From Mangrovimicrobium sp033283385 (lineage in GTDB: Bacteria; Pseudomonadota; Gammaproteobacteria; Pseudomonadales; Halieaceae), in contig JAWMQQ010000001.1 in NCBI GenBank assembly GCA_033283385.1, positions 868,001-932,000 of the forward strand: DNA of 64,000 nt, read 5' to 3'. Each line of letters starts with the position of its first letter. The stretch's first letter is position 1. Under the pieces are notes generated by a model, which saw only the letters and a program-made list of their open reading frames with translations, searched no databases and was not told the DNA's origin. Shown piece by piece: positions 16,057-24,263 of the stretch. Made by a program: the position numbers and the translations under genes.

Positions 16057-17304
16057 GTGCAGCAGGCTTTCTACGGCTGGCGGATTCTGGCTCTGGCGAC
16101 GTTCTGCCAGTTCGTTTCCGTGGGTTTCACCGTCTACCTCCTCGGCGTCTACATCGAACCTTTTTCCAGGGAGTTTTCCGCCACACCCGGGCAACTGGGC
16201 TGGGCCGCGACTATCTTCACCGTGACCGGCGCACTTACCGGGCCGACCATCGGCAGCTGGGTGGACCGCGGCCATATCCGCCAGACCCTGGTGGCGGGCG
16301 CGTGCCTGCTCGCGGCCGCGCTGCTGCTGCTCTCGCAGAGCCACCAGCTGTGGCTGGCGGGCGTGGCCTGCCTGCTGCTGGCGCTGGGGGCGAGCCTGGT
16401 CGGTATCGTGCCGGCCTCGGCGCTGGTGGTGCGCTGGTTCAGCAGGCGCCGTGGATTCGCCCTGGGTATAGCGGCAGCGGGTATCTCGGTGGGCGGTTTT
16501 CTCATGCCCTCGGTGGCGGCATGGTTGATGGTGCACTTCGGCTGGCGCGCCAGCCTGTTGGCGCTGGGTGTTTTCGTCGCGCTCACCCTGGTGCCGGTGG
16601 TGTGGCTGGTGACCGTGAGCAAGCCGGCGGACATCGGCCAGTTTCCCGACGGCGGCAGCGAGGATCCGCCGCAGCCACCGCGCGCCAACGAGGCGTCGGG
16701 CTTCGGTTTTTACGACCTCGTTCGCCAGCGCACCTTCTGGATTATCAGCGTGATCATCGGCCTGTTCAGCTTCTGCAACGTCCTGCTGATCACCTTCTTC
16801 GTACCCTTTGCCCGCGAGCAGGGCCTGGAGCCGCAGTCCGCGGCGTTCATGCTCTCGATATACGCCGGCTTCGGCATTCTCGGCAAGTTCGGCTGGGGCT
16901 GGTTGTGTGATCGCTTTTCCACCCGCCGGCTGATGAGCGCGCAGCTGCTGGTCGCCTCGCTGGGCTGGCTGCCCATGTTGCTGTGGGAGGGCGCCCCGGC
17001 AATGCTCGCCACTGCGGTCCTCGCCGGTATGTCCGCCGGCGGCCTGATGCCGGTCTGGGCCTCGCTGGTCAGCGTGTATTTCGGCCCCGAGGCCTTCGGC
17101 CGGGTGAAGGGCACCATGAGCTTTACCCTGGTCGCCCTGACGGTCCTGCCCGGCCCGCTGGGCGGCTACCTGGCGGGCGCCTACGGCAGTTACTGGCAGA
17201 GCTTCGCCACCCTGTGGTGGGCGCTGCCGCTGGCCATCGTCGTTTCACTGTTCATTCCCCGCGCTGGAGCTGCGCAGATCCTGCCCGCCGCCGCTCCGGC
17301 CTGA
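16057..17304 (+). CDS. MFS transporter
   Basis: A 415-residue major-facilitator protein with about 12 hydrophobic segments, a central hydrophilic loop near residues 190-220 (DGGSEDPPQPPRANEASG) and the DRGHIRQ / DRFSTRR loops after TM2 and TM8. It resembles the monocarboxylate/oxalate-formate antiporter branch, which often carries organic acids. The GTG start has an AGGAGG site nine bases upstream. It is followed 25 bases later by an SDR gene, so the pair may be an operon that imports or exports a carboxylate. The substrate is not determinable. Confidence 0.88.
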   Translation: MQQAFYGWRILALATFCQFVSVGFTVYLLGVYIEPFSREFSATPGQLGWAATIFTVTGALTGPTIGSWVDRGHIRQTLVAGACLLAAALLLLSQSHQLWLAGVACLLLALGASLVGIVPASALVVRWFSRRRGFALGIAAAGISVGGFLMPSVAAWLMVHFGWRASLLALGVFVALTLVPVVWLVTVSKPADIGQFPDGGSEDPPQPPRANEASGFGFYDLVRQRTFWIISVIIGLFSFCNVLLITFFVPFAREQGLEPQSAAFMLSIYAGFGILGKFGWGWLCDRFSTRRLMSAQLLVASLGWLPMLLWEGAPAMLATAVLAGMSAGGLMPVWASLVSVYFGPEAFGRVKGTMSFTLVALTVLPGPLGGYLAGAYGSYWQSFATLWWALPLAIVVSLFIPRAGAAQILPAAAPA

Positions 17305-17329
17305 TCCTTGAATACCGGAGTTGTTGTAA

Positions 17330-18091
17330 ATGCCTGAAATCGCAGAGATGCACGGCAAGGCCGTGCTGGTTACCGGCGCCGCTGCCGGCCTCGGCCGCGC
17401 CACCGCCCTGAAACTCGCCGCCGCCGGCGCCAACCTCAGCCTGCTGGATATCGACGCCGGCGGCCTGGAGCAGACCGCAGCGATGGCCCGCGAACTCGGC
17501 GCACAGGTCCAGCTGCAGGAGGTCAATCTGGCCGACACGGCGAACTGCGCACCCGCAGTGGCCGCCGCCGTCACGCAATTCGGCCGGCTCGACGCGCTGT
17601 GTAATGTCGCCGCCGTGTTTTTCCCGCGCCACACCACCGACATGACCGACGACGAGATCGACACCACCCTGGCGGTCAATCTCGCCGCGCCGCTCAAGCT
17701 GATCCGCGCCGCCATTCCCCACCTGCTGGAAAACAACGGCGCGGTGGTCAATGTCACCTCCTGCGCTGCCTTCATGGGCCAGGCCTACCTCGCCGCCTAC
17801 TCGGCGACCAAGGCCGGCCTCACGCACTTGACCAAATCCCTCGCCATGGAATACATGCACCAGCCGATCCGCTTCAACGCGGTGGCACCCGGCGGCATGA
17901 TGACTGCGCTGGCGGCTGGCATGATGAAACTGGAAAACCCCGACCCCTCCCTGATCGGGCGAGTCGCGCCGATGCGCGGCCTGGTCGAGGTCGACGATGT
18001 GGCGGACATGGTCGCCTTCCTGGCAAGCGATGCGGCGCGCGGCTACCACGGCGCCTGCATCAACCTCGACAACGGCATCACTGCCGGCTAG
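17330..18091 (+). CDS. SDR-family oxidoreductase
   Basis: A 253-residue NAD(P)-dependent dehydrogenase with the glycine motif TGAAAGLG near residue 15, a complete active site (Ser in VTSCAAF, YSATK 13 residues later) and the Asp of LLDID at the end of beta 2, which suggests NAD preference. It sits 25 bases downstream of the MFS gene with CGGAG nine bases before its ATG. It probably oxidises an alcohol or reduces a ketone in the same catabolic programme. Gene-specific substrate unknown. Confidence 0.9.
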   Translation: MPEIAEMHGKAVLVTGAAAGLGRATALKLAAAGANLSLLDIDAGGLEQTAAMARELGAQVQLQEVNLADTANCAPAVAAAVTQFGRLDALCNVAAVFFPRHTTDMTDDEIDTTLAVNLAAPLKLIRAAIPHLLENNGAVVNVTSCAAFMGQAYLAAYSATKAGLTHLTKSLAMEYMHQPIRFNAVAPGGMMTALAAGMMKLENPDPSLIGRVAPMRGLVEVDDVADMVAFLASDAARGYHGACINLDNGITAG

Positions 18092-18173
18092 CACGCTCGG
18101 TCGTTTCGCTTCGTTCGCTTCCTGCACTCCGTGCGCTCCGTTCGAGCGGGCGGCCTTTGGCCGCCTGCGTCGC

Positions 18174-18414
18174 CTGCGGGCGGGCATGCTCTTTTGCTCC
18201 ATTACGGGGCGCTTGCGGTGCGTTGACCTCGTTTGGCCCGGAATTGGCGGGAGGGCGCTGAGCGCTGGATTCGCAGGGACACAGCGAGCGTGCATACGGG
18301 ACGCTGGTTAGCGCGTAGTGGTAAGGAGCGGGTCGGTGGTGTGGCGGTTCCGCGGGGATATCCGGGTCGCACCGACGCCCCTCCAAGTCCGCAAAAGAGC
18401 ATGCCCACCCGCAG
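18174..18414. mobile_element. Candidate MITE with 24-bp terminal inverted repeats
   Basis: A 241-bp stretch bounded by inverted repeats at 18174-18197 and 18391-18414, matching at 23 of 24 positions, with core GGGCATGCTCTTTTGC. There is no open reading frame of substance inside. Termini and size fit a non-autonomous element, but no target-site duplication or parent transposase is seen, so the label is tentative. Confidence 0.5.
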
Positions 18415-18472
18415 TCAACGCGGGGGAGGTAATGCCTGGCCTTCGCGCTTCGTTGCGAGTCGGATTCAGGAC

Positions 18473-18542
18473 GTAGGAGCGCGCTCTGCGCGCGATCGGG
18501 GCAGCGTCGGATATTGGAATCGCCTGCGTAGCAGGCTCCTAC
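18473..18542. repeat. REPIN-like palindromic element, copy B
   Basis: 70 bp, almost identical to the copy at 10519 and differing at only a few positions in the middle. The same inverted ends, GTAGGAGCGCGC and GCAGGCTCCTAC, are present. It lies between two convergent SDR genes. Confidence 0.85.
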
Positions 18543-18628
18543 GGTGTGGTGGATTTCGGGGCGCCCTCAGCTGGTCGTGGCACCCCGCAGTACCGTCCGG
18601 CGGCGATGCAGCGGCCGCAAGGCCGCCA

Positions 18629-18732
18629 CCCGGCCCGTGCACCACAAGATATGGCCCGGCCCGTGCACCACAAGGCATGGCCCGGCCCGTGCACCTCAAG
18701 ACATGGCCCGGCCCGTAAGCCTCAAGGCATGA
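18629..18732. repeat. Tandem array of four 26-bp units
   Basis: Units start at 18629, 18655, 18681 and 18707, each beginning CCCGGCCCGT and ending ATGG or ATGA. The last unit contains the final codons and the stop of the minus-strand SDR gene, so the array appears to have grown by duplicating that gene's 3' end. Copies differ by a few bases. Confidence 0.85.
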
Positions 18733-19462
18733 CCCGGCCGCCGTTGACCCCCAGCGTGTGCCCGGTGATGTAGCCGGCGGCTTCGGAGACCAGGAAGGCG
18801 CAGGCGGTAGCGATGTCCTCGGGCCTGCCGGGGCGACCCATGGGTGAGGTGCTCGATTGAGACTCCACATCCACCGGCGAAGCGCGCAGCATCGGCGTGT
18901 CGACAAAGCCCGGCGGGATGTTGTTGACCGTGATGCCGGTGGCGGCGTACTCCAGCGCCAGCGACTTGGTGAAGGTGACGATCGCGCCCTTGGAGGCGGA
19001 GTAGTGGGTCATGACCTTCGCCCCGGTCTGTGCGGAGGACGAGGAGATGTTGACGATGCGGCCCCAGCCCGCCGCCAGCATGTCGGGGATGATCTGCTGG
19101 CAGCAGAGGAACGGGCCCTTGACGTTGATCGCCATCATGCGGTCCCAGTGGTCCGGCGTGATGTCCATGAACGGGGTGAAGCCGGTGATGCCGGCGTTGT
19201 TTACCAGGATGGTGATCGGGCCGAACGCCTCGCGGGTTTTCGCCGCGCTGGCGGCGATGGTGTCCTGGTCTGCCGCGTCGCCGGGGCAGGCGATGGCGCG
19301 CCCGCCGGCGGCGGTGATCATGTCCACGGTCTCCTGTGCGCCCTCGGGATTCAGGTCCCAGACCGCGACGGCGGCGCCGTCGCTTGCCAGTTGCAGGCTG
19401 ATGGCGCGACCGATGCCGCTGCCGCCGCCGGTGACGACCGCTGTTTTTCCCTCGAGTGACAT
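18722..19462 (-). CDS. SDR-family oxidoreductase (3-oxoacyl reductase / hydroxyacyl-CoA dehydrogenase-like)
   Basis: A 246-residue SDR with TGGGSGIG at residues 11-18, NNAG near 90 and a complete Ser/Tyr/Lys set (NISSSSAQ; YSASK). The sequence is close to FabG and the 2-hydroxycyclohexanecarboxyl-CoA dehydrogenase-like group, which act on 3-hydroxyacyl or cyclic hydroxyacyl thioesters. The stop codon lies in the last unit of a 26-bp tandem array. It diverges from the third TetR gene across a gap holding two operator-like palindromes, so that TetR probably controls it. Confidence 0.89.
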   Translation of the reverse strand: MSLEGKTAVVTGGGSGIGRAISLQLASDGAAVAVWDLNPEGAQETVDMITAAGGRAIACPGDAADQDTIAASAAKTREAFGPITILVNNAGITGFTPFMDITPDHWDRMMAINVKGPFLCCQQIIPDMLAAGWGRIVNISSSSAQTGAKVMTHYSASKGAIVTFTKSLALEYAATGITVNNIPPGFVDTPMLRASPVDVESQSSTSPMGRPGRPEDIATACAFLVSEAAGYITGHTLGVNGGRVMP

Positions 19463-19586
19463 ATGCAGGCTCCCGTTGTTTTAGCCAAGAGTGTTATCGC
19501 TGAATAAATCCGGTGGGGATGGCGCGCAGGTCGCCCCGGCGGCCCGCCCGGGGCTGCGAGGAAAGTACTGCAAAGCCCGCCTGTAG

Positions 19587-19602
19587 TCAACAATGCTGTT
19601 TA
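19587..19602. promoter_or_regulatory. Operator-like palindrome, site 3a
   Basis: TCAACA-ATGC-TGTTTA in the divergent gap between an SDR gene and the third TetR gene. It shares both half-sites with the neighbouring site 3b, 54 bases downstream, while the four spacer bases differ. This is what is expected of a dimeric regulator's binding sites. Confidence 0.55.
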
Positions 19603-19640
19603 GTACCGCTTTGCGCGGCGGCGCCTTGCGCGGGTACTGA

Positions 19641-19656
19641 TCAACATGTATGTTTA
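19641..19656. promoter_or_regulatory. Operator-like palindrome, site 3b
   Basis: TCAACA-TGTA-TGTTTA, 25 bases before the ATG of the third TetR gene, placed where binding would block its transcription. The half-sites are identical to those of site 3a. Confidence 0.55.
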
Positions 19657-19680
19657 CTGGGAAAATCCAGGGGATCCGAC

Positions 19681-20349
19681 ATGTCCGAAAAAGCCAGGGC
19701 GGGGCGCCGCAACAACACCAACCCGGAGTCCACACGCAGGGAAATCCTGCAAGCCGCGCTGGAAGTGCTGGCCAAGGACGGGCCGGAGAGCCTCAGCGTG
19801 ACCGAGGTGGCGCGGCGGGCCGGGGTCAACCGCGGCACCGCGTACCAGCATTTCCCCACCCGCGAGGACCTGGCCCACGCCACCGCGAGCTGGGTGAGCG
19901 AGCGCATCTACGAAGAGTTTTACGGCGATCTCGATGGCGACCCGGAACTGAGCAAGACCTACCCGCCGGAAGTCGCGCTGCAGCGCCTGTGTGATTTCGC
20001 CATGGAAAACCCCGAGCTCAGCCGCGCCTGGCTGTTCGACGTGATGTCCACCCAGGGCGTGGTCACCGACCGCTTCTGGAAGAAATACGTCAAGGAATTG
20101 CGCGAGTTCGCGGACTCGGGCTACGGCCGCGAGAACATGGACGTGGAGGTGTTCGCGTTCATCAGCCTGTCCAGCGCGCTGCTCTGGCCGATCTGGGTGG
20201 GCGCCCACGCCAAGGGCAGCAAGGCGCGGGGCAAGATGCAGGCGCGGTTCCTCGATGAAATGATGCGCCTGACCCTGTTCGGCAGCCTCACCCGCGAGCA
20301 GTACCCGGAACTGGTGGAGCGTTACAGCAGGCCCATCGGGGAGGAGTAG
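19681..20349 (+). CDS. TetR-family transcriptional regulator (paralogue 3)
   Basis: A 222-residue TetR regulator. Its recognition helix GVNRGTAYQHF is identical to those of the proteins at 14553 and 15302, and it keeps the WPIWVGAHAKGSKAR segment of paralogue 1, so the three arose by duplication and should see similar DNA. The ATG follows operator-like site 3b. A longer in-frame start exists upstream, but it would read through both palindromes and is not favoured. It is divergent from an SDR and convergent with a SnoaL-like gene. Confidence 0.9.
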   Translation: MSEKARAGRRNNTNPESTRREILQAALEVLAKDGPESLSVTEVARRAGVNRGTAYQHFPTREDLAHATASWVSERIYEEFYGDLDGDPELSKTYPPEVALQRLCDFAMENPELSRAWLFDVMSTQGVVTDRFWKKYVKELREFADSGYGRENMDVEVFAFISLSSALLWPIWVGAHAKGSKARGKMQARFLDEMMRLTLFGSLTREQYPELVERYSRPIGEE

Positions 20350-20382
20350 GGCGCGGCTGTTGCCGCGGCCCCCGCGGTTACC

Positions 20383-20907
20383 TCAGGCCCGCGGCCCGGC
20401 GGCGAACAGCCGGCTCTGCAACACCTCGTAGCTGGGATCGGTGCCGCGCGGCTCCGCGTCCTCCGGCGTCGCCAGCGGGCGGCGGCTGCGCAGGTCGTAG
20501 GTCACCACGCGCTTGGCGAAACGCCAGCGCCCATCCTCGCAGCGGCGGTAGCGGTCGATGTAGCGCACCGTCATGAAATCCTCCAGCCAGCCGCCGCTGC
20601 CGTCCGGGATGATGTGATACGCCATAGCGTAGATTTCGCCCTCGCCGCTGTCGCCATCCACCGAGACCAGGTGGTTGCAGATGTGGTGGCCGCTGTACTG
20701 CATGTAGGGGAAGGAGCGCTCGAGAAAATCCACGTACGCCTCGGCGGGCCCGTCGAAGGTGTCGCCGTGGGTATCGGTGGCGTCCTCCGTGTACAGCGTG
20801 CGCAGCAGGTCGGCGTCCTTGCGGTCCACGCCGCGCGAGTAGAGCATCCCCAGTTCGCGGATCGCCTCCTTGTCGAGCAGGTTTTGCAGTGCAGTGTCGT
20901 TATTCAT
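20383..20907 (-). CDS. SnoaL/NTF2-like protein
   Basis: A 174-residue protein of the NTF2-like cone fold: an N-terminal helical block (DKEAIRELGMLYSRGVDRKD), then LYTEDATDTHGDTFDGPAE, and a C-terminal sheet ending RWRFAKRVVTYD. This subgroup includes small isomerases, dehydratases and the beta subunits of ring-hydroxylating dioxygenases. Here the size and the conserved acidic N-terminal block suit a stand-alone catalytic or ligand-binding member. It shares a strand and probably a transcript with the SDR upstream of it at 20953. The reaction is unknown. Confidence 0.8.
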   Translation of the reverse strand: MNNDTALQNLLDKEAIRELGMLYSRGVDRKDADLLRTLYTEDATDTHGDTFDGPAEAYVDFLERSFPYMQYSGHHICNHLVSVDGDSGEGEIYAMAYHIIPDGSGGWLEDFMTVRYIDRYRRCEDGRWRFAKRVVTYDLRSRRPLATPEDAEPRGTDPSYEVLQSRLFAAGPRA

Positions 20908-20952
20908 GCTGCGGATTCCATATTGTGTGTTTCATGCGAGTGCGCCGCTGTT

Positions 20953-21756
20953 TTACTGCGCGAAGGAGTAGCCGCCGTTCACCGGGTAGGTCTGGCCGGT
21001 GATCCACGAGGCGGCGTCCGAGCACAGGAACAGCACCATGCCGGCGACGTCGTCGGGGGTGCCGAAGCGGCGCAGGGTGTAGCGCGAAAGTTGCGACTTC
21101 ACCCGGTCGTTGGCGTAGAACGCCTCCAGCTGTTCCGGCTCCAGCGGCGGCTCCAGGGTGGACAGCGATACCGCGTTGCAGGTGATGCCGTAGCGGCCGG
21201 TTTCCTTGGCCAGCGAACGCATCAGCGCCGCCGCGCCGGCCTTGGCGGCGGAGTAGGCGGTCAGGCGCGCCTCGCCCACCCGGCCGGAATCCGATACCAC
21301 GGTGACGATGCGCCCGCGCTGCTGCTCGACCATCGCCGGCAGTGCGGCGTGGCAGCAGTTCATCACGCCGAACAGGTTGGTGCGCAGGTACTTGTCCCAG
21401 TCCTCGGGGTCGGCCTCCCAGAACGGCGGCGAGAGGCCCATGTCTGCCCGCGGACCGGCGTTGCCGGCGTTGTTCACCAGCAGGGTGACCGGTCCCAGCG
21501 CCGCGGTGGCCTGTTCCAGCGCGGCGACCACGGAAGCGCGATCGCCCACATCCGCCTGTACGCCAACGGCGGGCACGCCGAGGGTGCGAATTTCCTCCGC
21601 CACCGCCTCCGCGCGCTCGAGCACGAAGTCGTTGACAGCGACGCCGCCGGCGTTGTGGTGGGCCAGCGCCAGCGCGATGCCGCGGCCGGCACCCTGGCCG
21701 GCTCCGGTGACAAAGGCGACCTGTCCGTCGAGGTCCAGGGGGTCGTTTCCGATCAT
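20953..21756 (-). CDS. SDR-family oxidoreductase
   Basis: A 267-residue SDR with TGAGQGAG in the coenzyme loop, NNAGNAG near residue 95 and a complete catalytic set (Ser in VVSDSGRVG, YSAAK). The Asp of VNDF after beta 2 suggests NAD(H). The start at 21756 is set by GGAG seven bases upstream; an in-frame ATG at 21843 would run through the intergenic palindrome and is not used. It diverges from the fused acyl-CoA dehydrogenase across operator-like site 4, and is followed by the SnoaL-like gene. Confidence 0.88.
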   Translation of the reverse strand: MIGNDPLDLDGQVAFVTGAGQGAGRGIALALAHHNAGGVAVNDFVLERAEAVAEEIRTLGVPAVGVQADVGDRASVVAALEQATAALGPVTLLVNNAGNAGPRADMGLSPPFWEADPEDWDKYLRTNLFGVMNCCHAALPAMVEQQRGRIVTVVSDSGRVGEARLTAYSAAKAGAAALMRSLAKETGRYGITCNAVSLSTLEPPLEPEQLEAFYANDRVKSQLSRYTLRRFGTPDDVAGMVLFLCSDAASWITGQTYPVNGGYSFAQ

Positions 21757-21866
21757 AATTATTCTCCGCTGTGGCGTGGTCACGGCTGCCACACTGGCGT
21801 TGCCGGGGGCGTCAAAATAGGCGCTGGCAGTACCGTTTGTCAAAAGCCAGTGCCGCCAGCGTCAAG

Positions 21867-21882
21867 TAGACACCCCTGTTGA
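21867..21882. promoter_or_regulatory. Operator-like palindrome, site 4
   Basis: TAGACA-CCCC-TGTTGA in the 286-bp divergent gap between an SDR and the acyl-CoA dehydrogenase fusion. It matches the pattern of sites 1-3 at all but one half-site position. The rest of the gap shows no gene. Confidence 0.45.
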
Positions 21883-22042
21883 TCAGGTTGACCGTCAGGG
21901 GCCTTGATAGTACCCTGTGGCCGCTTTGGGCGAAGCCGAAAAGACCCCTACCAAATACTGATTATGCGGGGGTGAGGCTGTCACCGGCCCCTTCGATTTC
22001 GCCACCGTTTTTGTTCAGCCCCCGTACCGGAGTCACCTCACT

Positions 22043-24253
22043 ATGAATTTCGATCTTTCCGAAGATCAGCGGATGATGCGCGAGTCATTCGCCCGTTTTC
22101 TCGATGAGCAAAGCAGCAGTGAGCGGGTCCGCGCCGCGGCCGAAACCGGCGGCTTCGATCCGCAGCTGTGGCAGGGCCTGGCCGAACTGGGCGCGTTTTC
22201 CCTGCGCATCCCCGAGGAACTGGGCGGCCTGGGCCTGGGCACCATGGACGCCGCCGTGCTGATGGAAGAGGCCGGCCGCACCCTGGCCTCCGGCCCGGTC
22301 GCAGAGACCCTGATGGCCGCGCGCGTGCTGGCGGTGCTGGGCGGCGAAGCCCGGGCCGGGCTGCTCGAGGAAGTGATCATGGGCGGCAAGTTGCTGACCC
22401 TGGCCCTGCACGATCTCGACGAGCAGCCGACCCAGTGGCTGTCCGGCGGTGCCGTGGCGGATTACGCCATCGCCCGCGCTGGCGACAAGGTCCTGCTGGT
22501 CACCCTGCCCGAGGGCGAGCGCGGCGAGGAAAACCTCGCTTCCACGCCGATCGCGGAAATCGACCTCGCCGCCGCGCAATCCGTCGAGCTGGGTGCGGGC
22601 GACGCCGCGACTACCGAGTTCGCCAAGGCCATCGAGGAGTGGAAGCTGCTGATGGCCATCGCCCTGTCCGGGCTGTCCCGCGAGGCCATCCGCCTGGCGG
22701 CCGAATACGCTTGCGAGCGCGAAGCCTTCGGCCAGCCGATCGGCGCCTACCAGGGCATGTCCCACCCGCTGGCGGACCTCATCGTCGATGTCGACGGAGG
22801 CAAGTACCTGACCTGGCGCGCCATCCACGACGTGGCCCACGAGCCCGAATCCGCCGGCGCCGAAATCTCCATGTCGATCTGGTGGACCGCGGACACCGCC
22901 GCGCGCGCCGTCACCCAGGCCCTGCACACCTTCGGCGGCTACGGCCTGGCCACCGAGTACGACATCCACCTGTACAACCTGCGCGCCCGCGCCTGGCCGC
23001 TGGTGTTCGGCGATCCTGAGCTGTTCCTTGAAGAGGCCGGCCGCCGCCTGTACGCCGGTGAGCAAGCGGCGCTGCCCGACGTGGGCGAGGTCGGCATCGA
23101 TTTCGAACTCGGCGCGGAAGCCGAGGCCATGGCGAAGGAACTGGACGATTTCTTCAACGCCACCCTGACCCCGGAACTGCGGGCGAAGGCGCACTACTCC
23201 TTCGACGGCTTCGACGCCGGCGTGCACAAGAAACTGGCGGAGGCGAAACTGCTGTTCCCCGCCTGGCCGAAGGAATACGGCGGCCGCGAGGCCGAGCCCT
23301 ACGTGATGAACGCGCTGTACAAGGTGTGGGAAGAGCAGGGCTGGACCAGCCACCCCGTCGGCACCACCAACCTGGTCGGCACCATGATCCGCAAGGTCGG
23401 CGGCGACGTGCTCAAGGAAGAAGTGCTGACGAAGATCGTCAACGGCGACGCCATCTGCTCGCTGGGCTACAGCGAACCCGGTTGCGGCTCCGACGTGTTC
23501 GCCGCCAAGACCAAGGCGACGCAGCTGGAGGACGGCTCCTGGCGTATCGACGGCGCCAAGATGTGGACGTCCGGCGCCAACATCGCCCAGTACGTGCTGA
23601 TGCTCACCCGCACCAACCCCGACGTGCCCAAGCACAAGGGCCTGACCATGTTCGTGGTGCCGCTGGACACCCCCGGCATCGAAATCCAGCCGGTCTACAC
23701 CTTCCAGGACGAGCGCACCAACGCCACCTTCTACGACGGCGTGATCGTGCCCGACGCCTACCGCCTGGGCCCCGTCGACGGCGGCGTGAAAGTCATGGCC
23801 GCGGCGCTGGAACTGGAGCATGGCGGCGGTTTCGCCAAGAGCCAGCGCGCCATGTCCGAGGCCGCCGAGGAACTGTGTCGCGAGATCCGGTACAAGGGCG
23901 CGCCGCTGATCGAACAGCCGGATGCGCAGAAGCGACTGGCGCGCTGCCGCGCGCATTTCCACATCTCGGAAATGCTCGGCAACCGCGCGCTGTGGGCCGG
24001 TGTGAACCAGCTGCCCAATCACGCTTTCGGGCCGATGACCAAGATGTTCTCCTCGGAGAAATTCCAGTCGGACTCCCGCGACCTGCTGAACCTGACCGCG
24101 CCGTACTCGCTGTCCAAGCGCGAAGGCGCGGCGGGCGAGATCAACCTCGCCTACCGCCACGCCCACGGCACGACGATTTACGGCGGCACCAGTGAAGTCC
24201 ACCGCAGCATGATTGCCGAGCGTGCGCTGGGCCTGCCGCGCACCCGGGGATAG
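22043..24253 (+). CDS. Two-domain acyl-CoA dehydrogenase fusion
   Basis: A 736-residue flavoprotein made of two consecutive acyl-CoA dehydrogenase units. The N-terminal unit (about 1-345) has the C-terminal-type helices (CEREAFGQPIGAYQG) but lacks an obvious catalytic Glu at the expected position. The C-terminal unit (about 350-736) keeps the flavin-binding GYSEPGCGSD and WTSGAN motifs, a candidate catalytic Glu592 in LELEH, and YGGTSEVHRSMIAERALGLPR. The architecture resembles a covalently joined alpha/beta pair like the steroid side-chain ChsE (FadE28/29) heterotetramers of actinobacteria. It heads an operon with an enoyl-CoA hydratase and a second dehydrogenase pair. Substrates are probably branched or ring-bearing acyl-CoAs (inference). 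Confidence 0.9.
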   Translation: MNFDLSEDQRMMRESFARFLDEQSSSERVRAAAETGGFDPQLWQGLAELGAFSLRIPEELGGLGLGTMDAAVLMEEAGRTLASGPVAETLMAARVLAVLGGEARAGLLEEVIMGGKLLTLALHDLDEQPTQWLSGGAVADYAIARAGDKVLLVTLPEGERGEENLASTPIAEIDLAAAQSVELGAGDAATTEFAKAIEEWKLLMAIALSGLSREAIRLAAEYACEREAFGQPIGAYQGMSHPLADLIVDVDGGKYLTWRAIHDVAHEPESAGAEISMSIWWTADTAARAVTQALHTFGGYGLATEYDIHLYNLRARAWPLVFGDPELFLEEAGRRLYAGEQAALPDVGEVGIDFELGAEAEAMAKELDDFFNATLTPELRAKAHYSFDGFDAGVHKKLAEAKLLFPAWPKEYGGREAEPYVMNALYKVWEEQGWTSHPVGTTNLVGTMIRKVGGDVLKEEVLTKIVNGDAICSLGYSEPGCGSDVFAAKTKATQLEDGSWRIDGAKMWTSGANIAQYVLMLTRTNPDVPKHKGLTMFVVPLDTPGIEIQPVYTFQDERTNATFYDGVIVPDAYRLGPVDGGVKVMAAALELEHGGGFAKSQRAMSEAAEELCREIRYKGAPLIEQPDAQKRLARCRAHFHISEMLGNRALWAGVNQLPNHAFGPMTKMFSSEKFQSDSRDLLNLTAPYSLSKREGAAGEINLAYRHAHGTTIYGGTSEVHRSMIAERALGLPRTRG

Positions 24254-24263
24254 GAGAAAAACG

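Larger units (their letters stand above)
18092..18721. other. Repeat-rich 630-bp gap between convergent SDR genes
   Basis: No credible gene. From left to right it holds a GGCGGCC-TTT-GGCCGCC hairpin at 18149-18165, a 241-bp element bounded by 24-bp inverted repeats, a REPIN-like copy, and a 26-bp tandem array running into the neighbouring SDR. Such a pile-up of non-coding repeats is unlike the rest of the window. Confidence 0.7.

Noticed and set aside
18092..18721. Small coding genes in the 630-bp repeat-rich gap
   Set aside because: All frames there are short, overlap the repeats and resemble no protein family.
21754..21843. Longer N-terminus for the SDR at 20953
   Set aside because: The extra codons have no SDR similarity and pass through the intergenic control region; the ATG at 21756 has a proper ribosome site.
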